From Henriciella sp. (GTDB lineage: Bacteria > Pseudomonadota > Alphaproteobacteria > Caulobacterales > Hyphomonadaceae): DNA of 53,042 nt. The notes beneath the pieces are model-generated. The model made no database searches. It worked only from the letters and a program-made list of their open reading frames with translations, and was not told the origin of the DNA. Positions 1 through 7,442 of the stretch are shown here, piece after piece. The position numbers were made by a program, and so were the translations under genes. The DNA lies in contig JAQWGO010000122.1 of NCBI GenBank assembly GCA_029238175.1, forward strand, positions 1 through 53,042, written 5' to 3'. Position 1 is the stretch's first letter. Every line of letters starts with the position of its first letter.

Positions 1-246
1 TTTTGCCGCGCTCAAGCAGTTTGTTGCCGTGCCCGACCATGTCGCGGCCATACTCATAGCGCAGTTTGATCGCTCTGCAGTATTCGACCAGACCTTCAGC
101 GCCGACAGGGTAGGGTCCAACCCAATAAGGTGAGGTCTTGGAATGGCCCGCACAGCAGCGTTTGCGTCTTTAACGAAAGTCTTGGCGGTGGTGCAGGCAG
201 GCAATAGGAAAGTTACTGCGAGAAGAGCAAAGAGAGCAGGGCGCAT
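1..246 (-). CDS. Partial lipoprotein-type gene with probable frameshift, runs off left edge
   Basis: Reading leftward from an ATG at 246, the first 22 codons give a lipoprotein signal peptide (MRPALFALLAVTFLLPAC, lipobox LPAC) followed by KTFVKDANAA. This frame stays open to the window edge, but after about position 165 it reads like noise (rich in S, T, A, N). A second frame becomes convincing from about 140 to 1: it contains SPYWVGPYPVG, then GLVEYCRAIKLRYEYG and HGNKLLERGK. That frame has a stop (TAA) near 167 and no start codon of its own. The simplest reading is one exported lipoprotein gene broken by a -1/+2 shift between about 120 and 165, either a real mutation or a sequence error. 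Product unknown; the gene continues beyond the window. Confidence 0.5.
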   Translation of the reverse strand, partial: MRPALFALLAVTFLLPACTTAKTFVKDANAAVRAIPRPHLIGLDPTLSALKVWSNTAERSNCAMSMAATWSGTATNCLSAAK

Positions 247-334
247 GTGTTTGTTCCAGTAGATGTTTCCTGACGTCTAGAACGAAGGCATGACCAAACC
301 GCAAACGTCATGTTTTAAATGGTTAAAATGCTGG

Positions 335-1309
335 TTACGGACAGATGACAACTTTGCCGACGACTTCGCGGTTTTGTAGCATCCGAAAGCCGTCCAAGGC
401 TCGGCCTAAGGGGAGGGCAGCGTGGACTGCGGGGCGTGTTTTGCCTTGGCGCGCCCAGTCCCAGATTTGGGCCACATTTTCGGCTCCGCGTTCAGGGAAT
501 TGGCGTCCATATTCGCCCGCCCTCACACCAACGACTGAGAAGCCTTTGATGAGGGGCATATTGGTCGAAACAGTTGCGATACGCCCAGAGGTGAAACCGA
601 TCACGAGCAAGCGGCCATCAAAGGCGATGCAGCGCACACTCTCGTCGAAAACATCGCCGCCAACGGGGTCATAGATAACGTCCGCGCCGCGCCCATCGGT
701 GAGGTTCTTGACCTGTTGGCGAAACCCATTTGCGGTGTTCAACACGTGGTCGGCGCCGTAAGCCTTCACTTTGGCGAGTTTCTCGTCGCTGCCACCTGTT
801 GCGATGACCGTGGCGCCGAGCAATTTGCCGACATCAACAGCCGCCATGCCAACGCCGCCGCTTGCGCCGTGGACAAGGAGTGTTTCGCCAGCTTTCAAAT
901 TGCCTCGGCGAACCAGAGAGACATAGGCTGTCAGGTATGCGGCGCTGTAGGAGGCCGCTTCTTCGAAGGACATATTGTCCGGCTTTTTTTGCAAGCCTGC
1001 TGCGCTGACAATGGCGTATTCGGCAAATCCACCGAAACGTGCGCCGCCGCAAACCGCGTCGCCGACTTCGAAACCGTCTACATCGTCGCCAATCGCTTCA
1101 ATAATGCCTGAAATGTCCATGCCCGGCGTAAAGGGAGGCTCCAGCTTGAGTTGATACTTGCCTTGGGTCAGCAAGATGTCAGGGAAGTTCACACTGGTTG
1201 CGGCAACTTTGATCAGAACCTCGCCCGGCTTTGGCGTTGGCTTGGGGACATCTCTGACGCCGACACCTGACAGGTCATCGGTGAGCGTGTGGCAGACAAG
1301 CGCGCGCAT
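335..1309 (-). CDS. NADPH:quinone oxidoreductase, zinc-independent MDR family
   Basis: This 324-residue protein is a medium-chain dehydrogenase/reductase of the quinone oxidoreductase (QOR) type, expected to reduce quinones or enoyl-type substrates with NADPH in the cytosol. The N-terminal GroES-like domain holds the TSVNFPDILLTQGKYQ region and PFTPGMDISGIIEAIG; the Rossmann domain has VHGASGGVGMAAVDVGKLLGA (about residues 145-165) and a typical GADHVLN segment. Structural and catalytic zinc cysteines are absent, which separates it from alcohol dehydrogenases. Its ATG directly abuts the TAA of the upstream esterase gene (0 nt gap), so the two are probably co-transcribed. The substrate cannot be told from sequence. 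Confidence 0.88.
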   Translation of the reverse strand: MRALVCHTLTDDLSGVGVRDVPKPTPKPGEVLIKVAATSVNFPDILLTQGKYQLKLEPPFTPGMDISGIIEAIGDDVDGFEVGDAVCGGARFGGFAEYAIVSAAGLQKKPDNMSFEEAASYSAAYLTAYVSLVRRGNLKAGETLLVHGASGGVGMAAVDVGKLLGATVIATGGSDEKLAKVKAYGADHVLNTANGFRQQVKNLTDGRGADVIYDPVGGDVFDESVRCIAFDGRLLVIGFTSGRIATVSTNMPLIKGFSVVGVRAGEYGRQFPERGAENVAQIWDWARQGKTRPAVHAALPLGRALDGFRMLQNREVVGKVVICP

Positions 1310-2344
1310 TTAGAGTTTGGCGTAGGCCGCGCGGACCATTTCTGCGATTTCGCGGCAAGCTTCGTCTGCCGCTGGCGCAACAGCCGTAAAAGCGGTGAAG
1401 CCGTGTGCGAGGCTGTCAAAGCATTTGTAGACTGTTTCTACGCCTTCGGCGTCTAACTTCTTTGCATAGGCCGGGCCGTGATCGGCCAATGGGTCAAAAC
1501 CGGCCGTGACGATGACTGCTGGCGGTAAGCCCTCCAATTTTGGATTTTGGCCCGGGGAAACACGCGGGCTGGCGCGGTCCATGTCTTCGGGTAGGAAATG
1601 GCCCATGAACCAATTCATTGTATCGGTGCTGAGCGGGTATGTTTCGCCATAGAGCATCGCGGATGGGAATTCTTCAACTAGATCTGTGGCGGGATAGATC
1701 AGCAATTGAAGGTCAGGCATTGGGATGCCGTCTTCGCGGACATCCTGACAGAGAACAGCGCTGAGGTGTCCGCCCATACTGTCGCCGCCGACTGTTGCGC
1801 GCCCGGCGGGTGCGCCGTGTTCTTCAGAATGCTTCAAAGCCCACTCGTAGGCGCAAATGAAATCTTCCAGTCCGGCAGGGTGCTGGTGCTCAGGGGCCAG
1901 CCGATAGTCAACTGACAGGACCGGGCATTTCACAATACTCGCAATCATCGTGCAGAAGGCATGACATGTCTCAAGGTCGCCAATCACGCCGCCGCCAAAG
2001 TGAGCATAGACCATCATTGGAGCCTGCGGGTTTTGATCGGCTGGTTTATAGAGGCGAACAGGAATTTGGTGGCCCGCACCGGACGCAATATCGAAATTGT
2101 CCCAGCTGACCCCTGGTTCTGGTTTTGCCGCAAACATTGCTAATCCAGCAGCGGAGGCGGCGCGTCCATCTTGAGCGCTTAGAGAGGACATTGGCGGCTG
2201 CTTGGCCGCGCCATAGGCTAAGAACTGAAAGTTTGGATCAAGTGTGCGCCCGCCAATCGTAACGGGTTCGCCGCCCGACATTTTGACTTTCCAGCTTGCG
2301 GGTAGTTTCAGCAAAAGCTTTGCAATTGTGGCTTGTAGGCTCAT
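1310..2344 (-). CDS. Alpha/beta hydrolase, hormone-sensitive-lipase (HSL) family esterase
   Basis: The 344-residue protein has the HSL-family layout: the oxyanion motif HFGGG (His115, Gly117-119, a variant of HGGG), the nucleophile motif GDSMGG (Ser189), the acid in DPLAD (Asp294) and the catalytic His in AHGFTAF (His324). No signal peptide is seen, so it should be a cytosolic carboxylesterase acting on short or medium acyl esters. A strong ribosome site (GGGAGG) lies just upstream of the ATG at 2344. It is followed without a gap by the quinone oxidoreductase gene and preceded at 24 nt by a TetR regulator gene on the same strand, suggesting a small TetR-controlled operon. Confidence 0.88.
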   Translation of the reverse strand: MSLQATIAKLLLKLPASWKVKMSGGEPVTIGGRTLDPNFQFLAYGAAKQPPMSSLSAQDGRAASAAGLAMFAAKPEPGVSWDNFDIASGAGHQIPVRLYKPADQNPQAPMMVYAHFGGGVIGDLETCHAFCTMIASIVKCPVLSVDYRLAPEHQHPAGLEDFICAYEWALKHSEEHGAPAGRATVGGDSMGGHLSAVLCQDVREDGIPMPDLQLLIYPATDLVEEFPSAMLYGETYPLSTDTMNWFMGHFLPEDMDRASPRVSPGQNPKLEGLPPAVIVTAGFDPLADHGPAYAKKLDAEGVETVYKCFDSLAHGFTAFTAVAPAADEACREIAEMVRAAYAKL

Positions 2345-2368
2345 GGCCGTATCCTCCCGTAATTATTA

Positions 2369-3004
2369 TTATGAATTGCGCCCGTATTTTGTCAGCTCGT
2401 CGATACTTGTGATGATGACTTGTGTGGCGAAGTTGGCGGCATAGTCGGCATTAACGGGACGGCGTTTCAACATGTGATCGCCCATCTCTCTGGCGATACC
2501 AATCGCTGCGGCTGTTAGGTAGTCGGTATCAATATGACCATTCCCGGTTTTTTGCAGAACAGCCTCTAGATCGGTGCGAATTTCGTCAGAAATGCTTTGC
2601 ATTTCCGGTGTATCAACGCGCACGCCAATCAAGGCCATGTGCGGGGCGCCTGCCTCAATCGCGGGGTCGTTTTCGACAGCTAGAAAGTTGAAATATGCAC
2701 CATAAGCGGCGCGGATATAGCCTTCTAAATCTTCGGCTTCTTCCCGAACCTTTTGCAGCAGAGGGCGAAAGCGTTTGACGCTATCGTCGGCGATGGCTTC
2801 GAAGACTTCTTCTTTGGATTTGAAGTAATTATAGAACGTGCCGCTGGCCAAATCAGTTTCGCGTATGATGTCACGGATGTTGGCCGCCTCGTAGCCAATG
2901 CGCGCAAAAACAGTCCGCGCGGCTTCCAATATAGCTTTGCGGTTTGCTTCCTTGGCCAATGCGCGCTTACCGCGCCGGACACCTAGATCGGCAACGTCTG
3001 ACAT
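2369..3004 (-). CDS. TetR/AcrR family transcriptional regulator
   Basis: This 211-residue protein has an N-terminal TetR helix-turn-helix (about residues 18-63), recognisable by KAILEAARTVFARIGYEAA, IRDIIRETDLASGTFYNYF and KSKEEVFEAI. The C-terminal half is helical and should form the ligand pocket and dimer interface. It sits at the head of the same-strand esterase and quinone-reductase genes and probably controls them. A GACG-GAA-CGTC inverted repeat lies about 50 nt upstream of the start (3053-3063), inside the end of the preceding gene, and could be an operator. The inducer is unknown; acyl or aromatic CoA thioesters would fit the neighbours, but that is inference. Confidence 0.88.
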   Translation of the reverse strand: MSDVADLGVRRGKRALAKEANRKAILEAARTVFARIGYEAANIRDIIRETDLASGTFYNYFKSKEEVFEAIADDSVKRFRPLLQKVREEAEDLEGYIRAAYGAYFNFLAVENDPAIEAGAPHMALIGVRVDTPEMQSISDEIRTDLEAVLQKTGNGHIDTDYLTAAAIGIAREMGDHMLKRRPVNADYAANFATQVIITSIDELTKYGRNS

Positions 3005-3048
3005 AAAAGAATCCCTGAACTTTCTTTTGAAGCCCTATGTGCGCCGAT

Positions 3049-3741
3049 TTATGACGGAACGTCAACTTTTTGTTTGGGCAAGTCGCCATCTAAACGCATT
3101 CTGCGGCGGACGGTCATGAAGACGCCCCAGATTGCTCGCAGGCCGATTAGCGCGAGAATGCCCCAAAGCGGGTTCCCGAGAAGGGCCAAGCCACCCGCCC
3201 CAGCAAATATTCCAAAGTGTAGGACAACGACCCGGCCATAAGGCGCGGCCATTTCTTCGCCGACGTCGGTTTCTTTGTACTGGCCCCGCATGATGAAGTC
3301 GCGAACATACAAAAAGACCTGAACCACGATGATTGCGCCGATGAAAGTTGGCATATTCGGCGCTGAGTTCAACGCGTTCTCAAAGAGGCCCCATGGCGAA
3401 AGGAAGCCGAAGCTGCCGCCTGTTTCCATGTTTGCGAAAGCGGCGACGAAAATGCCGTGCACAAAACAAAACATGCCATAGTGGACCGTGAAGAACGGAC
3501 CTAGAAATACCATTCCCAGCAGGCCAAATGGGCTCTCTTTCATGCTTGATGCAATCATGCGTGCGAGCGCGACGGCGCCGACGATCAGATTTTCTAGCCA
3601 GTATAGAAAGACAAGCGGCGCGGCGCCCCAGCCCATTGTTAGCACGGCCCAAATTGGGAAGAGGTCTACGGCTAGAATAACCCATGCGACCGGGTCGCGG
3701 TAGGTGCGTGCAAGCGTGTTGGGGTCGAGGAAGTTTCGCAC
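3049..3741 (-). CDS. DUF6498-type integral membrane protein
   Basis: The 230-residue product is strongly hydrophobic, with about five membrane-spanning stretches, for example in the segments containing VILAVDLFPIWAVL, FLYWLENLIVGAVALARM, FTVHYGMFCFVHGIF, FIGAIIVVQVFLYV and GLALLGNPLWGILALIGL. The conserved FLYWLENLIVG segment and the later FTVHYGMFCFVHG motif match my recollection of the DUF6498 family of bacterial inner-membrane proteins, whose function is unknown. Its start abuts the stop of the upstream lipoprotein gene (adjacent bases), so the two are likely co-transcribed. No transport or catalytic motif is visible. Confidence 0.7.
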   Translation of the reverse strand: MRNFLDPNTLARTYRDPVAWVILAVDLFPIWAVLTMGWGAAPLVFLYWLENLIVGAVALARMIASSMKESPFGLLGMVFLGPFFTVHYGMFCFVHGIFVAAFANMETGGSFGFLSPWGLFENALNSAPNMPTFIGAIIVVQVFLYVRDFIMRGQYKETDVGEEMAAPYGRVVVLHFGIFAGAGGLALLGNPLWGILALIGLRAIWGVFMTVRRRMRLDGDLPKQKVDVPS

Positions 3742-4308
3742 TTAGTTCGCAGGTGCCTTAAGCTGTGGAAGTGTTTCATTTGTCGGGCTGTAGATGAAGG
3801 CGTGTCCGGCTTTCCATTCGCCATTGTCGAGATATTCTGAAGTGACCACACTGGTGCCGTCATCATTCAGCACGCTGGTTGAGCGCACTTTTGTAATCGA
3901 TGGGTGGCCTTCGACGGCTTCTTCTGCGGTGTAACTGCCATCGTCATTGACGAACATCACGCCTTCGGTGCGGAAGCCCGCATTGGTGATGTAGACGTAA
4001 GCGAGGTCGCCGGTTTTGGCGTCTTTGTAGACGTAAGTGTCGCCGCCATAGGCCCCGTTAGCGAGCGCGTGCTTGATGAGTATGGCTGTGCCGCCCAGCG
4101 CCCATTCCCAAGTCTGTGTGTCTGGATTTGGTTCTGTTGAGCCATCCGCAGGCGCGCCGCGAAAGCTTTTGCCGACGAGATTTGCGAGGGGGCCGAAGGT
4201 TTCGACTTGCTGAACGGTTGGTGCTGGCTGTGAAACAGGAGTTTCGGTCACTGAAACTTCGCCGCAAGCGGTTACGAAGGCCAGAAGTGCAATCGCGATT
4301 AGTCTCAT
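3742..4308 (-). CDS. Putative lipoprotein of unknown function
   Basis: The 188-residue protein starts with a lipoprotein signal peptide ending in the lipobox VTAC (Cys15), so it is probably anchored to a membrane on the periplasmic side. The mature part has a Pro/Thr/Gln linker, then a beta-rich domain with LVGKSFRGAP, a WEWALGGTAILIKH stretch, YVYKDAKTGDLAYVYI and several Asp-Gly turns. The regular strand/turn pattern resembles small lipocalin-like or THAP4-like barrels, but I do not recognise the family. It abuts the membrane-protein gene downstream and follows the M23 lipoprotein gene by 12 nt, making a three-gene envelope cluster. Confidence 0.65.
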   Translation of the reverse strand: MRLIAIALLAFVTACGEVSVTETPVSQPAPTVQQVETFGPLANLVGKSFRGAPADGSTEPNPDTQTWEWALGGTAILIKHALANGAYGGDTYVYKDAKTGDLAYVYITNAGFRTEGVMFVNDDGSYTAEEAVEGHPSITKVRSTSVLNDDGTSVVTSEYLDNGEWKAGHAFIYSPTNETLPQLKAPAN

Positions 4309-4320
4309 TTCGTACTCTCT

Positions 4321-4989
4321 CTAACTGCCCGTATCCAAGCCCGCATAGGCCGGAAAATCGAGCGGGTTGTGGGCTGTCAGGCCCCATGATTTCTTTGGCG
4401 TATTATAATCACCGCGCAGAACTTCGTAATGCAAATGGATGCCAGTGGCATTGCCGCTTTTGCCCATGCGGCCAAGTGGTTCACCAAATCCAACACGTTG
4501 GCCCGCCGCGAGTGCAGGCGCGAAACTCTCTAAGTGAGCGTAGCGCGTATAAACGCCGCCGCCATGGTCGATCAGGACTTGATTGCCGAACCCGGTTTGT
4601 TGGGTGACTTCAAGGATGGTTCCGGGCGCGCCAGAGTAAACCGTGCCCGCTGGACGAGCGAACAAGTCTATCCCTTTGTGCATGCGGCCATTTCGGGGGC
4701 CAAAACCAGAAGATAGGCAAACATCATTAGCGGGCGCGGCAGCCAGCACAGTGCCGAAAGCAACAATGATTGGGTTATACTCAATCACCTGTCCGTCGGC
4801 CGCGCTGTTGGGCCGATTGGACACAGACATGTTGCAAACAAACAGGTTCGCATTCGGCTGAAACGGCCCTTGGGGCGGTGTTTCGAATGGCAAATTTTTG
4901 GTGTTGCCAGCAGGATACTTAACCGGAGAAGGGCTTGAGCAAGCCGCCAGCGTAAAGGCGGTGGCCAGCGCGACTGTAACGAGACGCAT
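4321..4989 (-). CDS. M23-family (LytM-type) peptidase-like lipoprotein
   Basis: This 222-residue protein has a lipoprotein signal (lipobox LAAC, Cys17) and a C-terminal LytM/M23 domain. The zinc ligands expected for active family members are present: His104 and Asp108 in HKGID, and His187 in HLHYE, with the extra catalytic His185 in GIHLH and His152 in AHLES. It should therefore be an outer- or inner-membrane-anchored periplasmic endopeptidase that trims peptidoglycan cross-links, or an activator of amidases. It lies in the same-strand envelope cluster, 18 nt downstream of the flavin monooxygenase gene. Confidence 0.85.
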   Translation of the reverse strand: MRLVTVALATAFTLAACSSPSPVKYPAGNTKNLPFETPPQGPFQPNANLFVCNMSVSNRPNSAADGQVIEYNPIIVAFGTVLAAAPANDVCLSSGFGPRNGRMHKGIDLFARPAGTVYSGAPGTILEVTQQTGFGNQVLIDHGGGVYTRYAHLESFAPALAAGQRVGFGEPLGRMGKSGNATGIHLHYEVLRGDYNTPKKSWGLTAHNPLDFPAYAGLDTGS

Positions 4990-5007
4990 GCCGCGCTCCT
5001 TCTTGGT

Positions 5008-6348
5008 TTAGGCGTTCACTTTCGCCCGTTTCTTTCCACGTTCGATCTCTTTCATCAAATCCTTGACGTAAGTGTTAAAATCCACCTGCATTGTATGTCG
5101 CGCCGCCTGATAGAAGTGGCCCATATGGGTTTTCTCATCTGCTGCTGTGATGCGGTCCATCTCTGCGTGTGAGGGGAATGCATACGCGCCCGTGACGGCG
5201 AGAGCAGCCAGTTTGGACTGTTGCTCAGCAAAGTTCACGAGCGTTGGCAGCGGCTGTGCGAGCGCGAGGAAGAAAAGGTTTTCATAGCCCGGCTTCACCA
5301 TGCGCTTATACAGCGGGAAGCGGTTGTCGACTGGGGCCAAATCGGGATTATCGAAGAATGGAAAGCTGACTTTGTAGCCCGTTGCCCAGACAATCGCGTC
5401 GATATCTTCGCGGCTGCCATCGGCGAAGATGACGCCGCCTTGATCAAACCGGTCTATAGCGCCTTTGGCATTGATGTCGCCGCAACCCACACGCGTCAGA
5501 AACTCGCCAGATACGGATGGATGCGCGTCGAGCGGTTCATGGTCGGGCTTGGGTAGGCCGTAATTTTCCGGATTACCGATCTGCTTTTTGATCATATTGC
5601 GGGCCAGCTTGCGGCCAATGCTTGGGGGCATCCAGCCGGGCAGGACGGCCTTGTCGGCAGGCTCACCGTTCAAGTATTTTGGGAGCACCCATACGCCGCG
5701 ACGCATGGAGATGGTTAGCTTTTTCGCAATCGGCCGCTGTGCCAGTTCAGAGGAAATATCCATTGCCGAATTGCCCGCGCCAACGACAAGAACGCGCTTT
5801 CCGCGAAAATCATACGCTTCGAACGGATCTTCGTAATTGTGGCTATGGATTTGGTAGCCTTTGAAAGTGTCTTGTCCCGGATAATCATCGGGTGTGCGCG
5901 GGTCCCAGTGATGACCGTTCCCGACGAACAGCCATTGATAAGTCTGGGTTTTGCCATCTGATGTGGTGATATCCCAATCGCCATCGTCGCGGCGCGCCGC
6001 CTTGGTCACAGCAGTGTTGAACTTGATGCTGTCGCGCAACCCGAAATGGTCAACATAATCATGGAAGTATTGCAGAAGTTGGCTGTGGTGCGGAAAATCG
6101 GGCCAGTCATCCGGCACGGGATAATCCTCAAACGCCAAGCGCCATTTGGACGTGTCGATGTGCAGGCTCTCATAACAAGAGCTCATACCGTTTGGGTTCT
6201 TATAGTACCAATTGCCGCCAATATTGTCTGACGCTTCGAAACAATCAAACGCGACACCATAGTCTTTAAGGCGTTTGGCCATCGTAAAGCCGCTACACCC
6301 TGCGCCAATGATGCAGGCCTTGCCGTTTGGTGGTGCGTCGAATGCCAT
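5008..6348 (-). CDS. Flavin-containing monooxygenase (FMO/Baeyer-Villiger-like)
   Basis: The 446-residue enzyme has an N-terminal FAD-binding GxGxxG (GAGCSG, residues 15-20), an FMO-identifying sequence variant in FKGYQIHSHNY (the FxGxxxHxxxY/F pattern), and a second dinucleotide site VVGAGNSAMDIS for NADPH. This is the class B flavoprotein monooxygenase plan, so it should oxygenate a soft nucleophile or ketone using NADPH and O2. No membrane anchor is visible at the C-terminus, which is Lys-rich. It is transcribed divergently from the thioesterase pair at 6432, with a palindrome (6398-6415) in the shared upstream region. Substrate unknown. Confidence 0.86.
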   Translation of the reverse strand: MAFDAPPNGKACIIGAGCSGFTMAKRLKDYGVAFDCFEASDNIGGNWYYKNPNGMSSCYESLHIDTSKWRLAFEDYPVPDDWPDFPHHSQLLQYFHDYVDHFGLRDSIKFNTAVTKAARRDDGDWDITTSDGKTQTYQWLFVGNGHHWDPRTPDDYPGQDTFKGYQIHSHNYEDPFEAYDFRGKRVLVVGAGNSAMDISSELAQRPIAKKLTISMRRGVWVLPKYLNGEPADKAVLPGWMPPSIGRKLARNMIKKQIGNPENYGLPKPDHEPLDAHPSVSGEFLTRVGCGDINAKGAIDRFDQGGVIFADGSREDIDAIVWATGYKVSFPFFDNPDLAPVDNRFPLYKRMVKPGYENLFFLALAQPLPTLVNFAEQQSKLAALAVTGAYAFPSHAEMDRITAADEKTHMGHFYQAARHTMQVDFNTYVKDLMKEIERGKKRAKVNA

Positions 6349-6397
6349 GTGTGTTTCCCCGATATATTGGTTTTTTCTTATAGATTGGGATGGTATC

Positions 6398-6415
6398 GAC
6401 GTTTACGCGAACGTC
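6398..6415. promoter_or_regulatory. Operator-like palindrome between FMO and thioesterase genes
   Basis: GACGTT and AACGTC form perfect 6-bp arms around a 6-nt spacer, centred on CG. The site lies between the FMO gene start at 6348 and the thioesterase start at 6432. It resembles ACGT-containing palindromes bound by LiuR-type (MerR) or FadR/TetR-type regulators of acyl-CoA catabolism. Assignment to a regulator is inference. Confidence 0.45.
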
Positions 6416-6431
6416 AATTTATGAGGCCGGA

Positions 6432-6914
6432 ATGAGCGACCCAATCAATGACTTGGATGCCCGCATCGCATTTATGCGGGCGAACATGGAAAATATGATG
6501 AAAGTCACGCCTTGGGCTAATGAGATGGGCTTTAAGGTGACGCGCATCGAAAAGGGCCATGTCTGGGGCGTTCAGCCTTTTGATGAGAAACTGATTGGCG
6601 ATCCGGAAACGCGGGTCATCCATGGCGGCGTCATTACGACCTTGCTGGATAATCTGTGCGGGTCGTCATGCGGTGCGGCGCTTAAAGAGTTTCGGTTTGT
6701 GGCAACGTTGGACTTGCGGATCGACTATATGCGGCCAGCGGAAAGCGGCCGTGACATTCTGGCGGAAGCTGAATGCTACCACATCACCAAATCCGTCGCG
6801 TTTTGCCGGGCGTGGGCGTATCACGAGACCCGCGACAAGGTGATTGCCACAGCGCAAGGCGCATTTGCGATTAACCAGCCGCGCACCAACCTAAAACCGG
6901 GGAGCCAGCTATGA
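6432..6914 (+). CDS. PaaI-family hot-dog thioesterase (first of a pair)
   Basis: The product is a single hot-dog domain protein of the PaaI/YbgC acyl-CoA thioesterase type. Family hallmarks are HGGVITTLLDNLCG (the HGG at the start of the long helix, with the catalytic acid nearby) and DLRIDYMRPAESGRDILAEA (a typical beta-strand pair). I chose the ATG at 6432, which follows a GAGG ribosome site; an in-frame ATG at 6390 would add 14 residues but has no clear ribosome site and would overlap the palindrome. It should hydrolyse an acyl- or aryl-CoA thioester in the cytosol. Its TGA overlaps the ATG of the next gene (ATGA), so the two are translationally coupled. Confidence 0.86.
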   Translation: MSDPINDLDARIAFMRANMENMMKVTPWANEMGFKVTRIEKGHVWGVQPFDEKLIGDPETRVIHGGVITTLLDNLCGSSCGAALKEFRFVATLDLRIDYMRPAESGRDILAEAECYHITKSVAFCRAWAYHETRDKVIATAQGAFAINQPRTNLKPGSQL

Positions 6915-7327
6915 GCGAGACCATCTCACGCGGCGATCAGTTGAAAGCTTTTCTGGATCAGGTGCCGATTGTGCAAACACTAGGCATGCATTGCGATATC
7001 AAGGGCGATGATATGGTTGGCGTTCTGCCGTTTCAGAACAAACTCATCGGCAATTTCACGATTAAAGCTCTGCATGGTGGGGCGATGGGAACCTTCCTAG
7101 AAATGACAGCAATGGCGCAACTTTTCCTCGTTTCAGACGCACCGCGTCCGGCCCGCACGATCAATATTACGGTTGATTACTTGCGGCAGGGTAAGGCGCA
7201 AGACCTGTATGCCCGCGCCACGGTTATCAAACTGGGCCGGCGCATGGCGAGCGTTAGAGCTGAAGCTTGGCAGAGTGAACGCGATAAGCCTGTGGCAGCG
7301 CTTTTGGGGCACTTTTTGGTTGGGTGA
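6911..7327 (+). CDS. PaaI-family hot-dog thioesterase (second of a pair)
   Basis: This 138-residue hot-dog protein has the same plan as its upstream neighbour: LHGGAMGTFLEMTAMAQLF corresponds to the HGG helix and TINITVDYLRQGKAQDLYA to the central strands. It starts inside the stop codon of the first thioesterase gene (ATGA), which usually means coupled translation and often subunits of one complex. The two proteins are clearly different in sequence, so they may form a hetero-oligomer or act on successive substrates. The expected reaction is hydrolysis of an acyl-CoA thioester. Confidence 0.86.
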   Translation: MSETISRGDQLKAFLDQVPIVQTLGMHCDIKGDDMVGVLPFQNKLIGNFTIKALHGGAMGTFLEMTAMAQLFLVSDAPRPARTINITVDYLRQGKAQDLYARATVIKLGRRMASVRAEAWQSERDKPVAALLGHFLVG

Positions 7328-7367
7328 GTTTCGTGAGTTCGGAAGCAAACTTGCGGGGTAAAAATTA

Positions 7368-7405
7368 CTTAATTTGCGTTGTTTGAATAATTAAGCAGTT
7401 TTTTT
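7368..7405 (+). terminator. Weak intrinsic terminator candidate after thioesterase pair
   Basis: An A/T-rich stem CTTAATT (7368-7374) / AATTAAG (7389-7395) is followed by CAG and a run of seven T (7399-7405). The stem is weak, so termination here may be partial. The T-run is also close to the next gene's ribosome site at 7431. Confidence 0.35.
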
Positions 7406-7442
7406 CGTACTTAGAGATTTTATACTATTTAGGAGTGGTCAT

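Noticed and set aside
4116-4607. 163-residue plus-strand frame across the lipoprotein and M23 genes
   Set aside because: Spans two convincing minus-strand genes; Arg/Cys-rich shadow translation.
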